A stretch of 64,000 bases of DNA from Sphingobium sp. MI1205 (GTDB lineage: Bacteria > Pseudomonadota > Alphaproteobacteria > Sphingomonadales > Sphingomonadaceae): contig NZ_CP005188.1 of NCBI RefSeq assembly GCF_001563285.1, positions 749,501-813,500 on the forward strand, read 5' to 3'. This document shows, in pieces, positions 7,815 through 17,350 of this stretch; positions within the stretch are counted from its first letter, which is position 1; each line of letters starts with the position of its first letter. The position numbers and the translations under genes were made by a program. The notes under the pieces were generated by a model. It was not told where the DNA came from. It was given only the letters and a program-made list of their open reading frames with translations, and did no database searches.

Positions 7815-9394
7815 AACTGCCGAGCGACGTCGTGAAGATGTACAAGGAAGTGCATGGGTGGGTCGGCATCATTTCCGGCCTCTGCCTGTTCATCGCCTTT
7901 TGCGCCGGGGCGCTGACCATGTTCGAACTGCCCTTGCAGCGCTGGGCCTCGCCCCCGCCAACTTTGGCGCCAGCCCCTTCGCTCGAACGGACGCCGGAAC
8001 TGGTCGCAAAGGTTCTGGCCGCCCATCCCGAGGCGGCCAAGGGCTACGACATCAACCTCGCCATCGATGCCGCCCATCCGGCGCGGATGACATGGATGGT
8101 GCGCGGCGAAGCGGACGAGCATGACGGCGGCCAGCGTTATTATGCCTCGCTGGCAGCGGACGGCGCGCTGCAGGTCGAAAGCCAGGGACCGTCCGAGGTC
8201 GCGCAACTGATTGACGTGCTGCACCAGCAGGTCGGCCTGCCCTTCGATCACGAGATTTCCATGCCGATCATGGGCGCGATCGCGCTGCTCTACACCATTG
8301 CTTTGGTGTCGGGGCTGGTCGTGCTGTTGCCCAGCCTGGTAAGCGACCTGTTTGCGCTGCGCATCGGCAGGAATGTGAAGCGCATGTGGCTGGACGTCCA
8401 CAATGTGCTGGGCCTGTTCAGCTTGCCCTTCCACATCATCATGGCGCTGACCGCTGTCGTCTTCGCCTTTCACGACCAGTTTTACGGGGCACAGGGGCTG
8501 GCCTTTGGCAGCGGCGCAGAGCGAGCGCGGCCGAGCCTGTCGGCCCCGGCCGAGGGATCGCCGCCCGCCACCCTGACGCCGGCCCAGATCGTTGCCCGCG
8601 TGCGCGAACAGGCGCACGGCTTCACGCCCGAAACGCTGGTCTATGGCCAGGGGCGTGGCGGCCTGCCGGCGCTGCGGGTGCAGGGCAGCGATGCCCGTTA
8701 TGGCCTGCGCGCGCCGACCTATGGCATGGCCGGGATCGATCCGCAGACCGGCGCGATCAAGAGCACGGACTATATGCCGGGGATGCAGGATGGCTGGTCG
8801 GCGACGATCACCAGTTTATTTGCCCTACATTTCGGCAATTTCGGCGGCGCTACGATCCGCTGGGCCTACTTCCTGCTGGGGCTGGCTGGTGCCTTCCTCT
8901 TCTACACCGGCAATCTCCTCTGGGTGGAAGCGCGCCGCAAGAAGGAGCGCAAGGCGGGCGCGGTCGAACAGACGCGGACGACCCGCATATTGGGCGCGCT
9001 GACCGTGGGTGTGCCACTGGGCAGCATTGCCGGCATTTCGGTGACGCTGGCGGCGGCCAAGCTGCTGGGTGGCCATGCCAGCTATGGCATGCACAGCGCC
9101 ATCTATTATGCAGTCTTCCTGATCGCGACCGGCTGGGCGCTGGTGCGCGGGGCGGCGCGATCGGGTGTCGAACTGGCTGTGTTAGGCGCAGTGGCAATGT
9201 TGTGCGTGCCGGTCGCGAGCCTGATCGCGGGTACTGGCTGGTATGATGCACCCGCATTGATGCTGGTGGATATCACGGCGGTGCTGCTCGCGGTGCTTCT
9301 GTTCTTCTCGGCACGCGCTGCCGCGCGGCGGGCTGCCGCTGGTCCGCGCGACAGCATCTGGTCAACGATCAGTCCGGTTGCCGACCCTGATTGA
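7811..9394 (+). CDS. PepSY-associated transmembrane protein (PiuB-like)
   Basis: Inner-membrane protein of 527 residues, starting at GTG 7811 with a 4-nt overlap to the previous gene. It has the PepSY-TM layout. Helix 1 follows EVHGWVGIISGLCLFIAF, a large periplasmic part follows, and then come helices around MGAIALLYTIALVSGLVVLL and HNVLGLFSLPFHIIMALTAVVFAF. A second periplasmic region with ALHFGNFGG and further C-terminal helices complete it. Conserved membrane His residues could ligate haem. Related proteins are linked to iron uptake and proposed to reduce ferric siderophores. It is the last gene of the operon; a small stem-loop (9426-9442) lies just downstream. Confidence 0.85.
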   Translation: MKLPSDVVKMYKEVHGWVGIISGLCLFIAFCAGALTMFELPLQRWASPPPTLAPAPSLERTPELVAKVLAAHPEAAKGYDINLAIDAAHPARMTWMVRGEADEHDGGQRYYASLAADGALQVESQGPSEVAQLIDVLHQQVGLPFDHEISMPIMGAIALLYTIALVSGLVVLLPSLVSDLFALRIGRNVKRMWLDVHNVLGLFSLPFHIIMALTAVVFAFHDQFYGAQGLAFGSGAERARPSLSAPAEGSPPATLTPAQIVARVREQAHGFTPETLVYGQGRGGLPALRVQGSDARYGLRAPTYGMAGIDPQTGAIKSTDYMPGMQDGWSATITSLFALHFGNFGGATIRWAYFLLGLAGAFLFYTGNLLWVEARRKKERKAGAVEQTRTTRILGALTVGVPLGSIAGISVTLAAAKLLGGHASYGMHSAIYYAVFLIATGWALVRGAARSGVELAVLGAVAMLCVPVASLIAGTGWYDAPALMLVDITAVLLAVLLFFSARAAARRAAAGPRDSIWSTISPVADPD

Positions 9395-9425
9395 TGCCTC
9401 GAAAAGGCCAGCAGCGATGCGCGAA

Positions 9426-9442
9426 GATGCGTTGTTCGCATC
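9426..9442 (+). terminator. Weak stem-loop after the iron operon
   Basis: GATGCG (9426-9431) and CGCATC (9437-9442) form a perfect 6-bp stem with loop TTGTT about 32 bp after the operon's last stop. No T-run follows, so it is only a possible terminator. The rest of 9395-9641 holds no gene I can support. Confidence 0.3.
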
Positions 9443-9614
9443 AATCAGAACAGCAAGCCTGCGCCGACGGTCAGTTCCAAATGACATGGTCACGTTTATG
9501 GAAGTCGGAATGGCACTGGATGACCGCCTAACAGACGAAAGTGAACGAATAGCTGGCTTGCTGGCAAAGAATGCGCAGCCTCGGTAATGGGGCGCGCATT
9601 AAGCCGTCGGTACT

Positions 9615-9646
9615 GAGGCCATCGGTTATCGAGGCCATCGGTTATC
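9615..9646. repeat. Tandem 16-bp duplication at the integrase 3' end
   Basis: The 16-mer gaggccatcggttatc occurs twice back to back (9615-9630, 9631-9646). The second copy overlaps the integrase stop codon (9642-9644). It could be a small duplication or a residue of recombination at the left edge of the insertion. Confidence 0.8.
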
Positions 9647-10787
9647 GCTTCAGACAGTATGCTCCCCATTCGTCCATCAGCTTTCGCCTCTTCTCAAGGA
9701 GATTTCCGCGCCGGTACGCAGCTTCTGTCTTGTCCTTGACCCGGTGGGCCAAGGCCGCCTCTGCGATTTCGCCAGGGTGATTGGTTTCCTCGCTGACCCA
9801 GTCCCGGAAAGCCGAGCGAAATCCGTGGGCGGTCACGTCCTCCTTCATCTCGCGAAGCAATTTCGTGAGCGTCATGTCGCTCATCGGTGCATCACCTCTG
9901 GCTCCAGGGAACACGAGCGACCGCGATCCGATCCGCAGGTCCCGGCATCGCTCCAGGATCGCAAGCGCCGGTGCAGACAGGGGAATGACATGCTCGCGCG
10001 CCGCCTTCATGCGCGCGGCCGGAATGGTCCACAGCTTCTCGTCCAGGTCGAACTCTTCCCACGCCGCGCCTCGTACTTCGCCCGATCGAACAGCAGTCAG
10101 GATCGCAAAGCGCAGCGCAAGCCGGCTAAAGGATTCTCGCTCTGCGAGCCTCACCATGAAAGCGGGCACCTTCGCATAGGCCATGGCTGCAAAATGCCCC
10201 TCCTTCTTGGGCTGTCGTGGAAGCCCTTTGGTGATTGCGCGCATAGGCGCTTCAGTCTCGCGATAACCCGAGGCGTAAGCCCAATCGAGAACGGTGCCGA
10301 TCCGCTGCCGGACCCGTCGCGCTGTCTCAGGCTTGGCGAGCCAGATATCCGACAGCACGTTCCGGATCATGGGCCCTGTAATCTCATGAACCTGCACATG
10401 GCCGATCTGCGGGAACACATAGGTTTCGAGCGTCTGGAGCCACTGTTTCTCATGCTTCTCGTTCCGCCAGGTCTTGCTGTGGGCGGCGATCACCCTCGCC
10501 GCCGCCTGCCGGAAGGTGGGAATGCCCTGCGCCTTGCGCCGCTCGAATATCGGATCCAGCCCGAGTTCGACCCAGGTGCGGATTTCTCGTGCCCGCTCCC
10601 GGGCTGTCGCCAGCGAGACCTTGGACGCGCTGCCCAGGCCAAAGTCGCGCCGGTTGCCATTCTTCTGCACCCGGCACACCCAGCTCTTGCCGCCGCCAGG
10701 CTGAACCACAAGAAACAGGCCGTCGCCATCGCCGAGCCGCCCGGGACGTGTTGCTGCCTTCACAGCCGTAGCGGAGAGCTTTCCCAT
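9642..10787 (-). CDS. Tyrosine-type site-specific integrase (P4/DUF4102 type)
   Basis: Integrase of about 381 residues, full length for the P4-like family. ATG 10787 (MGKLSATAVKAATRPGR) is preferred over an in-frame ATG at 10832 because the family begins with this LSATAVK-type arm-binding domain (DUF4102, to ~residue 85). A SAM-like core-binding domain covers ~95-190. Catalytic signatures are visible: RSGEVRGAAWEE (Arg I), AHGFRSAFRDW (H-x-x-R) and ALAHRVKDKTEAAYRR (His and nucleophile Tyr). It lies between tRNA-Ser and the iron operon and reads away from the tRNA 3' end, the usual arrangement for a tRNA-targeted island. Confidence 0.92.
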   Translation of the reverse strand: MGKLSATAVKAATRPGRLGDGDGLFLVVQPGGGKSWVCRVQKNGNRRDFGLGSASKVSLATARERAREIRTWVELGLDPIFERRKAQGIPTFRQAAARVIAAHSKTWRNEKHEKQWLQTLETYVFPQIGHVQVHEITGPMIRNVLSDIWLAKPETARRVRQRIGTVLDWAYASGYRETEAPMRAITKGLPRQPKKEGHFAAMAYAKVPAFMVRLAERESFSRLALRFAILTAVRSGEVRGAAWEEFDLDEKLWTIPAARMKAAREHVIPLSAPALAILERCRDLRIGSRSLVFPGARGDAPMSDMTLTKLLREMKEDVTAHGFRSAFRDWVSEETNHPGEIAEAALAHRVKDKTEAAYRRGNLLEKRRKLMDEWGAYCLKR

Positions 10788-10861
10788 GCCACCAAATCTC
10801 CCACATTCTTTCCCACATTTCCAATCGGTCACCGGTGGACTGGCAGGGATGAACGTGGATG

Positions 10862-10906
10862 CGAATCACGCTGAAAGCCGCAGAAAAGCTGGGCTTTCGT
10901 GATTCG
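10862..10906. repeat. Long imperfect inverted repeat between tRNA-Ser and integrase
   Basis: Left arm cgaatcacgctgaaagcc (10862-10879) and right arm ggctttcgtgattcg (10892-10906) are complementary over 15 bp, apart from a 3-nt bulge in the left arm. It lies 25 bp past the tRNA 3' end and ~75 bp before the integrase start. It could be an integrase or excisionase binding site, or a hairpin ending the tRNA transcript. There is no T-tract. Confidence 0.6.
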
Positions 10907-10931
10907 GAACGGATGTGAAAGGACAGGGTGG

Positions 10932-11022
10932 TGGCGGAGCGGGAGGGATTCGAACCCTCGATACGCTTTTGACGTATACTCACTTTCCAGGCGAGCGCCT
11001 TCGACCACTCGGCCACCGCTCC
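10932..11022 (-). tRNA. tRNA-Ser (GGA)
   Basis: Reading the reverse strand, the acceptor arm GGAGCGG (11022-11016) pairs with CCGCTCC, followed by G and an encoded CCA (10934-10932). The anticodon loop CTGGAAA gives anticodon GGA (10988-10986). A long variable arm (TATACG / CGTATC) identifies a class II serine tRNA. The T-loop GGTTCGAATCC is canonical. An integrase gene follows its 3' end, so it is the likely attachment gene. Confidence 0.95.
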
Positions 11023-11261
11023 GCATGCACTGGAAGGCGGCTCCCTATCGCGCGTCGCGGCGGGTGGCAAGGGGATGCGTTACTTTCATTGCGATCGGGA
11101 GAATCGCGGCTCTGGGCGCCGCTGCTGTAATTCCGTCCCGGCAGACTATATCGGATAAGGATATCGTTCCGGCTGCGGCCCCCAATCCGGAACAATCGTT
11201 GCTTGCCCTGCGATAAAATCCCTTTGGACGATATGCGCTGAAGGGATGGAAAGGCGAAAAC

Positions 11262-12380
11262 ATGATTGTAGGCACGGTACGGGAGATCAAGAATCACGAA
11301 TATCGCGTCGGCCTGACGCCCGAAAGCGTTTATGAGCTGACCGCTCATGGCCATCGGGTGCTGGTTGAAAGCGGTGCGGGTGATGGGATCGGCGCGCATG
11401 ACGCGCTCTATGCAAAGGCGGGGGGCGAAATCGTGCCGGCCGCGCGGGATGTATTCGCTTCGGCCGAGATGGTCGTGAAGGTAAAGGAGCCGCAGCCCGA
11501 GGAACGCGCGATGCTGCGTCCGGGGCAGATCCTTTACACCTATCTCCACCTCGCGCCCGATCCGGAGCAGACGCGCGATCTGGTCGCATCCGGCGCGACC
11601 TGCATCGCCTATGAAACGGTGACCGACGACCATGGCGGCCTGCCGCTGCTAAAGCCGATGAGCCAGGTGGCCGGACGCATGGCGATCCAGGCGGGCGCGA
11701 CCGCGCTGGAAAAGGCCAATGGCGGACGCGGCGTGCTGTTGGGCGGCGTGCCGGGCGTGCTTCCGGCCAAGGTCTGCGTGATCGGCGGCGGCGTCGTTGG
11801 GTTCAACGCGGCACAGATGGCGGCGGGCCTTGGCGCGGACGTCACCATTCTGGACCGCAGCCCCGAAGTGCTCGAAAGGCTGGGCATCTATTTTGAGGCG
11901 CGGGCCAAGACGCGCTTTTCCAATCGCGCCAACCTTGCCGAATGCGTGGCCGACGCGGACCTCGTTATCGGCGCAGTCCTTATTCCCGGCGCCGCTGCGC
12001 CAAAGCTGGTGACGGCGGACATGCTCAAGACGATGAAGAAGGGCGCCGTGCTGGTGGATGTCGCGATCGACCAGGGGGGCTGTTTTGAAACCAGCCATGC
12101 CACGACCCATGCCGAACCTACCTATGTGATCGACGGCATCGTCCATTATTGCGTCGCCAACATGCCGGGCGCGGTCGCGCGCACCAGCACCTATGCGCTC
12201 AATAACGTGACGCTGCCCCATGCCCTGCGCATCGCCGACCTGGGGTGGAAACAGGCGCTGCGGTCCGATCCGCACCTGCTCGCCGGTCTCAATGTCTGGG
12301 ACGGCAAGGTCACTTATGAAGCGGTCGCGCAGGCGCTGGACCTTCCCTACACCCCCGCACAGGAAGCGCTTGGCGGATAG
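11262..12380 (+). CDS. ald: Alanine dehydrogenase
   Basis: NAD-dependent L-alanine dehydrogenase, interconverting alanine with pyruvate and ammonia; 372 residues, the normal length. The N-terminal catalytic domain begins [20 protein letters not shown] with the family's substrate-binding Arg. [10 protein letters not shown] contains the conserved catalytic-site Lys, and YTYLHLAPD carries the conserved His. The Rossmann segment [24 protein letters not shown] binds NAD. The start is supported by a GGAAAGG site about 10 bp upstream. It stands alone after tRNA-Ser on the opposite strand. Confidence 0.96.
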   Translation: MIVGTVREIKNHEYRVGLTPESVYELTAHGHRVLVESGAGDGIGAHDALYAKAGGEIVPAARDVFASAEMVVKVKEPQPEERAMLRPGQILYTYLHLAPDPEQTRDLVASGATCIAYETVTDDHGGLPLLKPMSQVAGRMAIQAGATALEKANGGRGVLLGGVPGVLPAKVCVIGGGVVGFNAAQMAAGLGADVTILDRSPEVLERLGIYFEARAKTRFSNRANLAECVADADLVIGAVLIPGAAAPKLVTADMLKTMKKGAVLVDVAIDQGGCFETSHATTHAEPTYVIDGIVHYCVANMPGAVARTSTYALNNVTLPHALRIADLGWKQALRSDPHLLAGLNVWDGKVTYEAVAQALDLPYTPAQEALGG

Positions 12381-12584
12381 CGGCTAAGCGCTTCTAATCT
12401 TTTCCCGCGTCCTTGCGGGTTCCCCGACCTCGTTCGTCTTGCTTGTCGGAGGCAGTTGGTTCCCTGCCCCCAACCAAGCACATCCCGACGAAGAGAGGCC
12501 TGGGTATCACGTCATGGTCGAATGCATTTTCTTAACCGCCCCGCTGCTGCGTCCAAATCCTCATGGCAGCAGGGAGGCGCGCTG

Positions 12585-13415
12585 ATGCATGGCGAGCTCA
12601 TCAACTGGCTGATCCCGTTGATCGCCATGCTGGGCGCGGGCCTGTTCGCCGGTTTTGCGGCAGGCATCTTCGGCATCGGGGGCGGCTTTGTCGTCGTGCC
12701 CGCCTTGTTCGTGGTCCTGCCGCTGCTGGGCGGCACGCATGATGCAATCGCTCATGTGGCGATCGGCACGTCGGCGGCCACCATCATCGTCACCTCGATC
12801 CGCTCGCTGCTCGCGCATGCAAAGCGGGGCGCGGTCGAGTTTGAGGTGCTGAAGGCCTGGGCGCCCTGGATTATCCTGGGCGACGGGGTAGGGGTTCTGC
12901 TCGCGGGCCATGTGGATGGCAAGGTGCTGACCATGATCTTCGCGGTGGGCGTGTTCCTCATGTCGTTGAACTTCCTTCTGCCCAAGGTCGGAGGCAAAGT
13001 GATCAGCGAAGAAATGCCATCGGGTATTGTTCGCGTCGGCATCGCTGGAGGGCTTGGCACCTTTTCCGCGCTGCTTGGCATTGGCGGCGGTACGATCGCG
13101 ATCATGGTGATGACGCTGTGCGGCCGCTCCATTCACCGCGCCATCGCCACGGCGTCGGGCATCGGCACGCTGATCGCCATTCCCAGCGCCATCGGCTTCG
13201 CGCTGATCGGGCTCAAGGAAACCGGCCTGCCCTGGGGGTCGCTCGGCTTCGTCAACATGCCAGCGACGCTGGCGATTGCCTCCATGTCGATCCTGACCGC
13301 GCCGCTGGGGGTTGCCGCCGCGCACAGCCTGCCTGCTAGCCTCCTGAAACGGATCTTCGGCATCTATCTGGTGATCATCGCCTTCGTGATGTTCCGCAAC
13401 GCGATCAGCATGTGA
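12585..13415 (+). CDS. TauE/SafE family membrane exporter
   Basis: A 276-residue inner-membrane protein of the TauE/SafE (DUF81) family, associated with export of sulfite, sulfoacetate or related anions. The ATG at 12585 is chosen because an AGGGAGG ribosome site stands 8 nt before it. About eight hydrophobic helices are visible. The paired family motifs AGIFGIGGGFVVVPAL in the first half and GIGGGTIAIMVMTL in the second show the inverted repeat typical of the family. Substrate unknown. No sulfur-metabolism neighbour is adjacent to guide it. Confidence 0.88.
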   Translation: MHGELINWLIPLIAMLGAGLFAGFAAGIFGIGGGFVVVPALFVVLPLLGGTHDAIAHVAIGTSAATIIVTSIRSLLAHAKRGAVEFEVLKAWAPWIILGDGVGVLLAGHVDGKVLTMIFAVGVFLMSLNFLLPKVGGKVISEEMPSGIVRVGIAGGLGTFSALLGIGGGTIAIMVMTLCGRSIHRAIATASGIGTLIAIPSAIGFALIGLKETGLPWGSLGFVNMPATLAIASMSILTAPLGVAAAHSLPASLLKRIFGIYLVIIAFVMFRNAISM

Positions 13416-13437
13416 CCGGCGCTCGTGGCCCCGGCGG

Positions 13438-14640
13438 TCAATCCGCGTCGGGGTCGCGGAAATTCAGGCGCCGCGTCACGGTGTAATCCAGCACGCCGAC
13501 CAGGAAATAGCTGATCCACTGCTTGATCAGGGTCAGCACCCCGCGCTGGGCCTTGTGGCTTTCCAGCGTCACTTGACGGCTCTCGCCCGCACGACGGCTG
13601 ATGAAATCCCGCACCTCATGCGCCAGCGCCTTGTCCTCGATCCGCAGCATGATCTCCAGGTTCAGGAACAGGCTGCGCATGTCGAAATTGGCTGACCCGA
13701 TAAATACCGCGTCATCGATGACGATCAGCTTCATGTGCAGCTTGCAGGTCTGATATTCCCATATCTCGACCCCCCGCTTGAGCAGCGGACCATAGAGCAG
13801 CCGGGCCGCCGCCACCGTCGCCCCGTTGTCGGACCGCGACGGCAATATGATCCGCGCGCCTTGCCGCCGAGCCGCCCGGGCGATCCGTTTCAGCATGCCG
13901 CGTCCAGGGGAGAAATAGGCGGCGATCATGTCCACCCGGCTGGCATGTTCCAGGTCATGCTTCACCACCTGCGCCCAGGGACTCAAGCGGCGCGTCGGCC
14001 CGCCGATCAGCCAGCGTATCGGGTCGCCCGGATCATGATGCAGGGAAGGATGCCAGTGCCGCACCATCCGCCGCAACGTGCGGAAACTTTGTCGCCTTGT
14101 CGAAACCCAGCGCCATAGTTGCCCGAACCAGTTGCTCATCGCCACCACTTGCGGCCCGTCGATGATCAGCCCCAGATCGGCCCAGGCATCGTCCTGCGGC
14201 AGCCCGAAATAGGAATCCTCGACATTGAATCCGCCCAGCAACAGCCGCTGGTTGTCGGCGATCGTCATCTTCTGATGGTTGCGGATCAGGTAGCGGGTCG
14301 ATCGCCGCGCGCCAAAGCGCCCGAAATGGCCGCCCGCCTCAACCAAAGGATCAAAGAAGGCGACTGGCGTGTCGGCCGATCCGAACGCATCGATCATCAA
14401 CGTGACGGCAACGCCGCGCTCGCGCGCCGCGATCAGTCGGTCGAGCACCATCCGACCGCTCTCGTCGTCCGCGAAGATGTAATAATAGAGTTTCAGGCTC
14501 TCCCTTGCCCCGTCGATCAGGGCGATCAGCGCGTCGCGCAGGGCAGGGCCGGACTCGATCACCTTCAGGTGATTCCCCCGGATCGACAGGCTGATCCCGG
14601 TCTCAGCACGCTCTGCGGGGGACTGCCGGTTCGTCGCCAT
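13438..14640 (-). CDS. Phospholipase D-like protein, cardiolipin synthase family
   Basis: A 400-residue protein with two PLDc domains, predicted to transfer phosphatidyl groups (cardiolipin synthase type). The first HKD motif is in [20 protein letters not shown] (residues ~118-137), and the second is in [18 protein letters not shown] (~300-317). Both have the His, Lys and Asp in register. Unlike ClsA it has no N-terminal transmembrane helices, so it resembles ClsB/ClsC-like soluble forms. It ends 22 bp from the convergent TauE-type gene. The exact substrate is not certain. Confidence 0.87.
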   Translation of the reverse strand: MATNRQSPAERAETGISLSIRGNHLKVIESGPALRDALIALIDGARESLKLYYYIFADDESGRMVLDRLIAARERGVAVTLMIDAFGSADTPVAFFDPLVEAGGHFGRFGARRSTRYLIRNHQKMTIADNQRLLLGGFNVEDSYFGLPQDDAWADLGLIIDGPQVVAMSNWFGQLWRWVSTRRQSFRTLRRMVRHWHPSLHHDPGDPIRWLIGGPTRRLSPWAQVVKHDLEHASRVDMIAAYFSPGRGMLKRIARAARRQGARIILPSRSDNGATVAAARLLYGPLLKRGVEIWEYQTCKLHMKLIVIDDAVFIGSANFDMRSLFLNLEIMLRIEDKALAHEVRDFISRRAGESRQVTLESHKAQRGVLTLIKQWISYFLVGVLDYTVTRRLNFRDPDAD

Positions 14641-14763
14641 ATCCCGTTCATGCCTCTAATTGTCGCGTTGCGCCACGGCTTTATGGGCTTTTCGTTGACT
14701 CGTCGGGCGACCGCTGTTAGGCGCGCTCCTTACGATTTTCATTCCGTTACCAGGAGCGCCCGT

Positions 14764-15108
14764 TTGGCCCGCGTTACCGTCGAAGATTGCGTCGACAAGG
14801 TTACCAACCGCTTTGATCTCGTCCTGCTTGCGGCGCAGCGCGCCCGTGAGATTTCTGGCGGGGCCGAACTGACGCTGGACCGCGACCGCGATAAAAACCC
14901 CGTCGTCGCCCTGCGTGAGATCGCTGAAGAAACGGTTCTCCCGGCTGAATTGCACGATTCGCTCATCGGTTCGCTCCAGAAGGTGCAGATCGACGATGAC
15001 GACACGCCTGACGAAATCGGTTCGATCGCCCAGTCCGCGGAGGCCCTGCGCCTCACCGCCGCAGCTCCGCCACGAAACCAGAATGTTGGCGGCGACTACG
15101 ACGGCTGA
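14764..15108 (+). CDS. rpoZ: RNA polymerase omega subunit
   Basis: Omega subunit of RNA polymerase, 114 residues. The conserved start [29 protein letters not shown] is present, encoded from TTG 14764 with an AGGAGC site 8 nt upstream. No ATG gives the full conserved N-terminus, so a TTG start is needed. The family hallmark [13 protein letters not shown] follows. The C-terminal tail is acidic (DDDDTPDE) and then poorly conserved, as in other sphingomonads. A strong terminator follows at 15136-15168. Confidence 0.95.
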   Translation: MARVTVEDCVDKVTNRFDLVLLAAQRAREISGGAELTLDRDRDKNPVVALREIAEETVLPAELHDSLIGSLQKVQIDDDDTPDEIGSIAQSAEALRLTAAAPPRNQNVGGDYDG

Positions 15109-15135
15109 TTTCTGATATCGGTTTGGAGAGGGAAT

Positions 15136-15168
15136 GAGGCCCGGCCTGCGCAAGCAGGACCGGGCCTC
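15136..15168 (+). terminator. Rho-independent terminator after rpoZ
   Basis: GAGGCCCGG-CCTGC pairs with GCAGG-(A)-CCGGGCCTC around a GCAA tetraloop: 14 bp with one bulged A. It is followed by GCTAATTTT. It lies 28 bp after the rpoZ stop. Confidence 0.8.
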
Positions 15169-15284
15169 GCTAATTTTGCGGCAGCGTCCTGTGCAGGCGC
15201 CCCCGTCACCCTAGCGACCCGAAGGGCGGCGAAGCCAACGCTGGGGCCTCATGCCCCTGCGCACGCCGGACTGACCCCAGCCCC

Positions 15285-15731
15285 TCAATTCCCCAGGCAG
15301 AAATCCCGCAACGCCCGCGCGTCATGCAGCGCATTGTGCGGGATACGGCTGTTCGCCGCCGCGCTGAATCCGGCCGCGTTCACCAGTTGCAGCTGCAACC
15401 CGTTCATATCCACCATCTGCCCCGGCCCGGTCACCAGCAGCGCGCAGAAATGCGCCAGATCCTCTGGCCAGTCCGCCACGATCACCGGATCGGGATCGCC
15501 CGCCAGATAGTCGGCCAGATGATGCGCCGCTTCCACCCGGCCCAGTTCCATGTCGATCCCCGGCGGCACATGGCGCAGATAGGGAATCACGTTGCGCTGG
15601 ACCCAGCCATGCGGCTCCTCCGCCAGTGGCAGCGACACGTAAAATTCGTCGTCGCCAAACTCTGGAACCAGCGCGACGCTGATCAGCGCGCCCGCAAATC
15701 CGTTGAATTCGGTGTCGAGGAAATAACGCAT
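15285..15731 (-). CDS. DEDD-type 3'-5' exoribonuclease-like protein
   Basis: Short (148 residues) predicted 3'-5' exonuclease of the RNase H-like DEDD superfamily. Acidic motif I is at the very N-terminus (MRYFLDTEFNG, Asp6 and Glu8). A further acidic site is in VIVADWPEDLAHF (~83-95), and the C-terminal motif IPHNALHDARALRDF carries the conserved H-x4-D (~129-143). Length and layout match the small polyadenylate-specific 3'-exoribonuclease AS-like family. It is divergent to the methyltransferase-fold gene on the other strand. Substrate is inferred only from the family. Confidence 0.82.
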   Translation of the reverse strand: MRYFLDTEFNGFAGALISVALVPEFGDDEFYVSLPLAEEPHGWVQRNVIPYLRHVPPGIDMELGRVEAAHHLADYLAGDPDPVIVADWPEDLAHFCALLVTGPGQMVDMNGLQLQLVNAAGFSAAANSRIPHNALHDARALRDFCLGN

Positions 15732-15865
15732 CGGGAAAAGAACTGCCTGCTGAAAGGGGAAGGGGGGACTGTTTGCGAGATAGGGGCGTCGCGCCGCCTG
15801 CGCCAGCCTTTGAAGATTTGCGTGCGCACAAGCAAGCTGCCATGCGGGGCCGACCAGGGAAGGAC

Positions 15866-16543
15866 ATGGCCGTGATACCGCGTGAACTGATCGACACCGC
15901 CCCCGTACCCGGCGGACAGGAATTGAAGCTCTACCGTCGCGGCGCCGACCATATGATCGTGCTCGACCGCAACGAGTTGATGAGCAGCCGCATGAGCGGT
16001 TCTGAAAAGGCGCTTGCCGTCATGACGCTGGAACGGCTGAAAGGACGGGGCGCGCCGCATCTGCTGATCGGCGGCTATGGCATGGGCTTCACCCTGCGCG
16101 CCGCCCTGGCGGAAATGGGGCAGGGCGGGCGGATCATGCTGGTCGAACTGGTGCCAAAGATCATCGAATGGGCGCGCGGGCCGATGGCCGAACTGGCCGC
16201 GGGCTGTCTGGACGATCCCCGGGTCACCTTGATCGAAGGCGATGTCGCTGCCGAAATAGCCTCCGCCCATGGAAGCTACGACGCGATCCTCCTCGACGTC
16301 GATAATGGCCCGGACGGCCTCACCGCACCCGCCAACGATCGGCTCTATTCAACCAGCGGTCTTGCCACCGCGAAAGCGGCGCTGAAACCGGGCGGCATCC
16401 TTGCCATCTGGTCGGCCGGGTCCGACGACCCCTTCACCCGCCGCCTGCGCAACGCAGGCTTTGATGTGGACGAAGTCGCGGTCAAGGCGCGCGACAATGG
16501 CAAGGGGCCTCGCCACGTCATCTGGTTCGCGCAAAAACGGTGA
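15866..16543 (+). CDS. Spermidine synthase-like / SAM-binding fold protein
   Basis: A 225-residue protein with a Rossmann methyltransferase-type fold close to spermidine synthases. ATG 15866 (MAVIPRELIDTA) is preferred over an in-frame ATG at 15773 because an AGGGAAGG site lies directly upstream and homology-like sequence starts there. The nucleotide-binding loop is LLIGGYGMGFTLRAAL (~64-79), the acidic ligand site LVELVPKIIEWARG follows, and ILLDVDNGPDGL (~140-151) is the gatekeeping loop. Aminopropyl-transfer residues cannot be confirmed, so the annotation is fold-level. The downstream neighbour is the convergent ung gene. Confidence 0.8.
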   Translation: MAVIPRELIDTAPVPGGQELKLYRRGADHMIVLDRNELMSSRMSGSEKALAVMTLERLKGRGAPHLLIGGYGMGFTLRAALAEMGQGGRIMLVELVPKIIEWARGPMAELAAGCLDDPRVTLIEGDVAAEIASAHGSYDAILLDVDNGPDGLTAPANDRLYSTSGLATAKAALKPGGILAIWSAGSDDPFTRRLRNAGFDVDEVAVKARDNGKGPRHVIWFAQKR

Positions 16544-16567
16544 ACGGCGGGAGCCGGCTGCTCCTTG

Positions 16568-17263
16568 TCACCCGGCCTCGCATTCCGGCAACGCCCAGTC
16601 CACCGCACCGCGCCCCGTTGCTTCCAGAAAGGCATTGGCCTGCGAAAAATGCCGGCATCCCAGGAAACCGTTATGCGCCGACAGCGGGGAGGGGTGCGCG
16701 GCCTTCAATACCAGATGCCTGTCCTGATCGACGAACGCCGCCTTGCGCTGCGCATAGGCGCCCCATAGCAGGAACACGGCGGGGTCGGCCTGGCTATTGA
16801 CGACGCGGATGATCGCGTCGGTAAATTGCTCCCATCCGCGCTTCTGGTGCGATGCCGCGCGCCCCATCTCGACCGTCAGCACGCTGTTCAGCAACAGCAC
16901 CCCCTGCCGCGCCCAATGTTCCAGAAAGCCGTGGCGCGGCGGCGTCAGGCCCAGGTCGCTTTTCAATTCCTTGTAGATGTTGACGAGTGATGGCGGCGTC
17001 CGCACCCCCGGACGCACGCTGAAGCACAGGCCATGCGCCTGTCCCTCGCCATGATAGGGGTCCTGCCCCAGGATGACGACCCTGACCCTGTCCAGCGGCG
17101 TCAGGTCCAGTGCGCGGAAATATTCGCCGCCCTTCGGGAAGATGCGCTTTCCCGCAGCTTTTTCTTCCTCCAGAAACCGTTTCAGCGCCTGCATATAGGG
17201 GCGGTCGAATTCCTCGCGCAGGCGCGCGCGCCAACTGTCGTGAAGCTTGATCGTTTCCGTCAT
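16568..17263 (-). CDS. ung: Uracil-DNA glycosylase
   Basis: Family 1 uracil-DNA glycosylase, which removes uracil from DNA in base-excision repair; 231 residues, the expected size. Motif [18 protein letters not shown] (~66-83) contains the catalytic Asp and water-activating segment. [17 protein letters not shown] forms the central uracil-recognition strand with Asn. The DNA-intercalation loop [17 protein letters not shown] (~190-206) contains the catalytic His and the Leu-like wedge region. Convergent with the SAM-fold gene and divergent from the beta-lactamase-like gene. Confidence 0.97.
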   Translation of the reverse strand: MTETIKLHDSWRARLREEFDRPYMQALKRFLEEEKAAGKRIFPKGGEYFRALDLTPLDRVRVVILGQDPYHGEGQAHGLCFSVRPGVRTPPSLVNIYKELKSDLGLTPPRHGFLEHWARQGVLLLNSVLTVEMGRAASHQKRGWEQFTDAIIRVVNSQADPAVFLLWGAYAQRKAAFVDQDRHLVLKAAHPSPLSAHNGFLGCRHFSQANAFLEATGRGAVDWALPECEAG

Positions 17264-17350
17264 GCGTGCGGTGATGACCCGGCCGGCAAAGCCCTGTCAA
17301 CCCGCGCAAACGGCCTTGCCCCACAGCCGCGAATCGGGGAAAGAAGGTGC

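Noticed and set aside
9378..9587. 69-codon + strand frame after the PepSY gene
   Set aside because: No ribosome site, no recognisable motif, overlaps the end of the PepSY gene and includes the small stem-loop.
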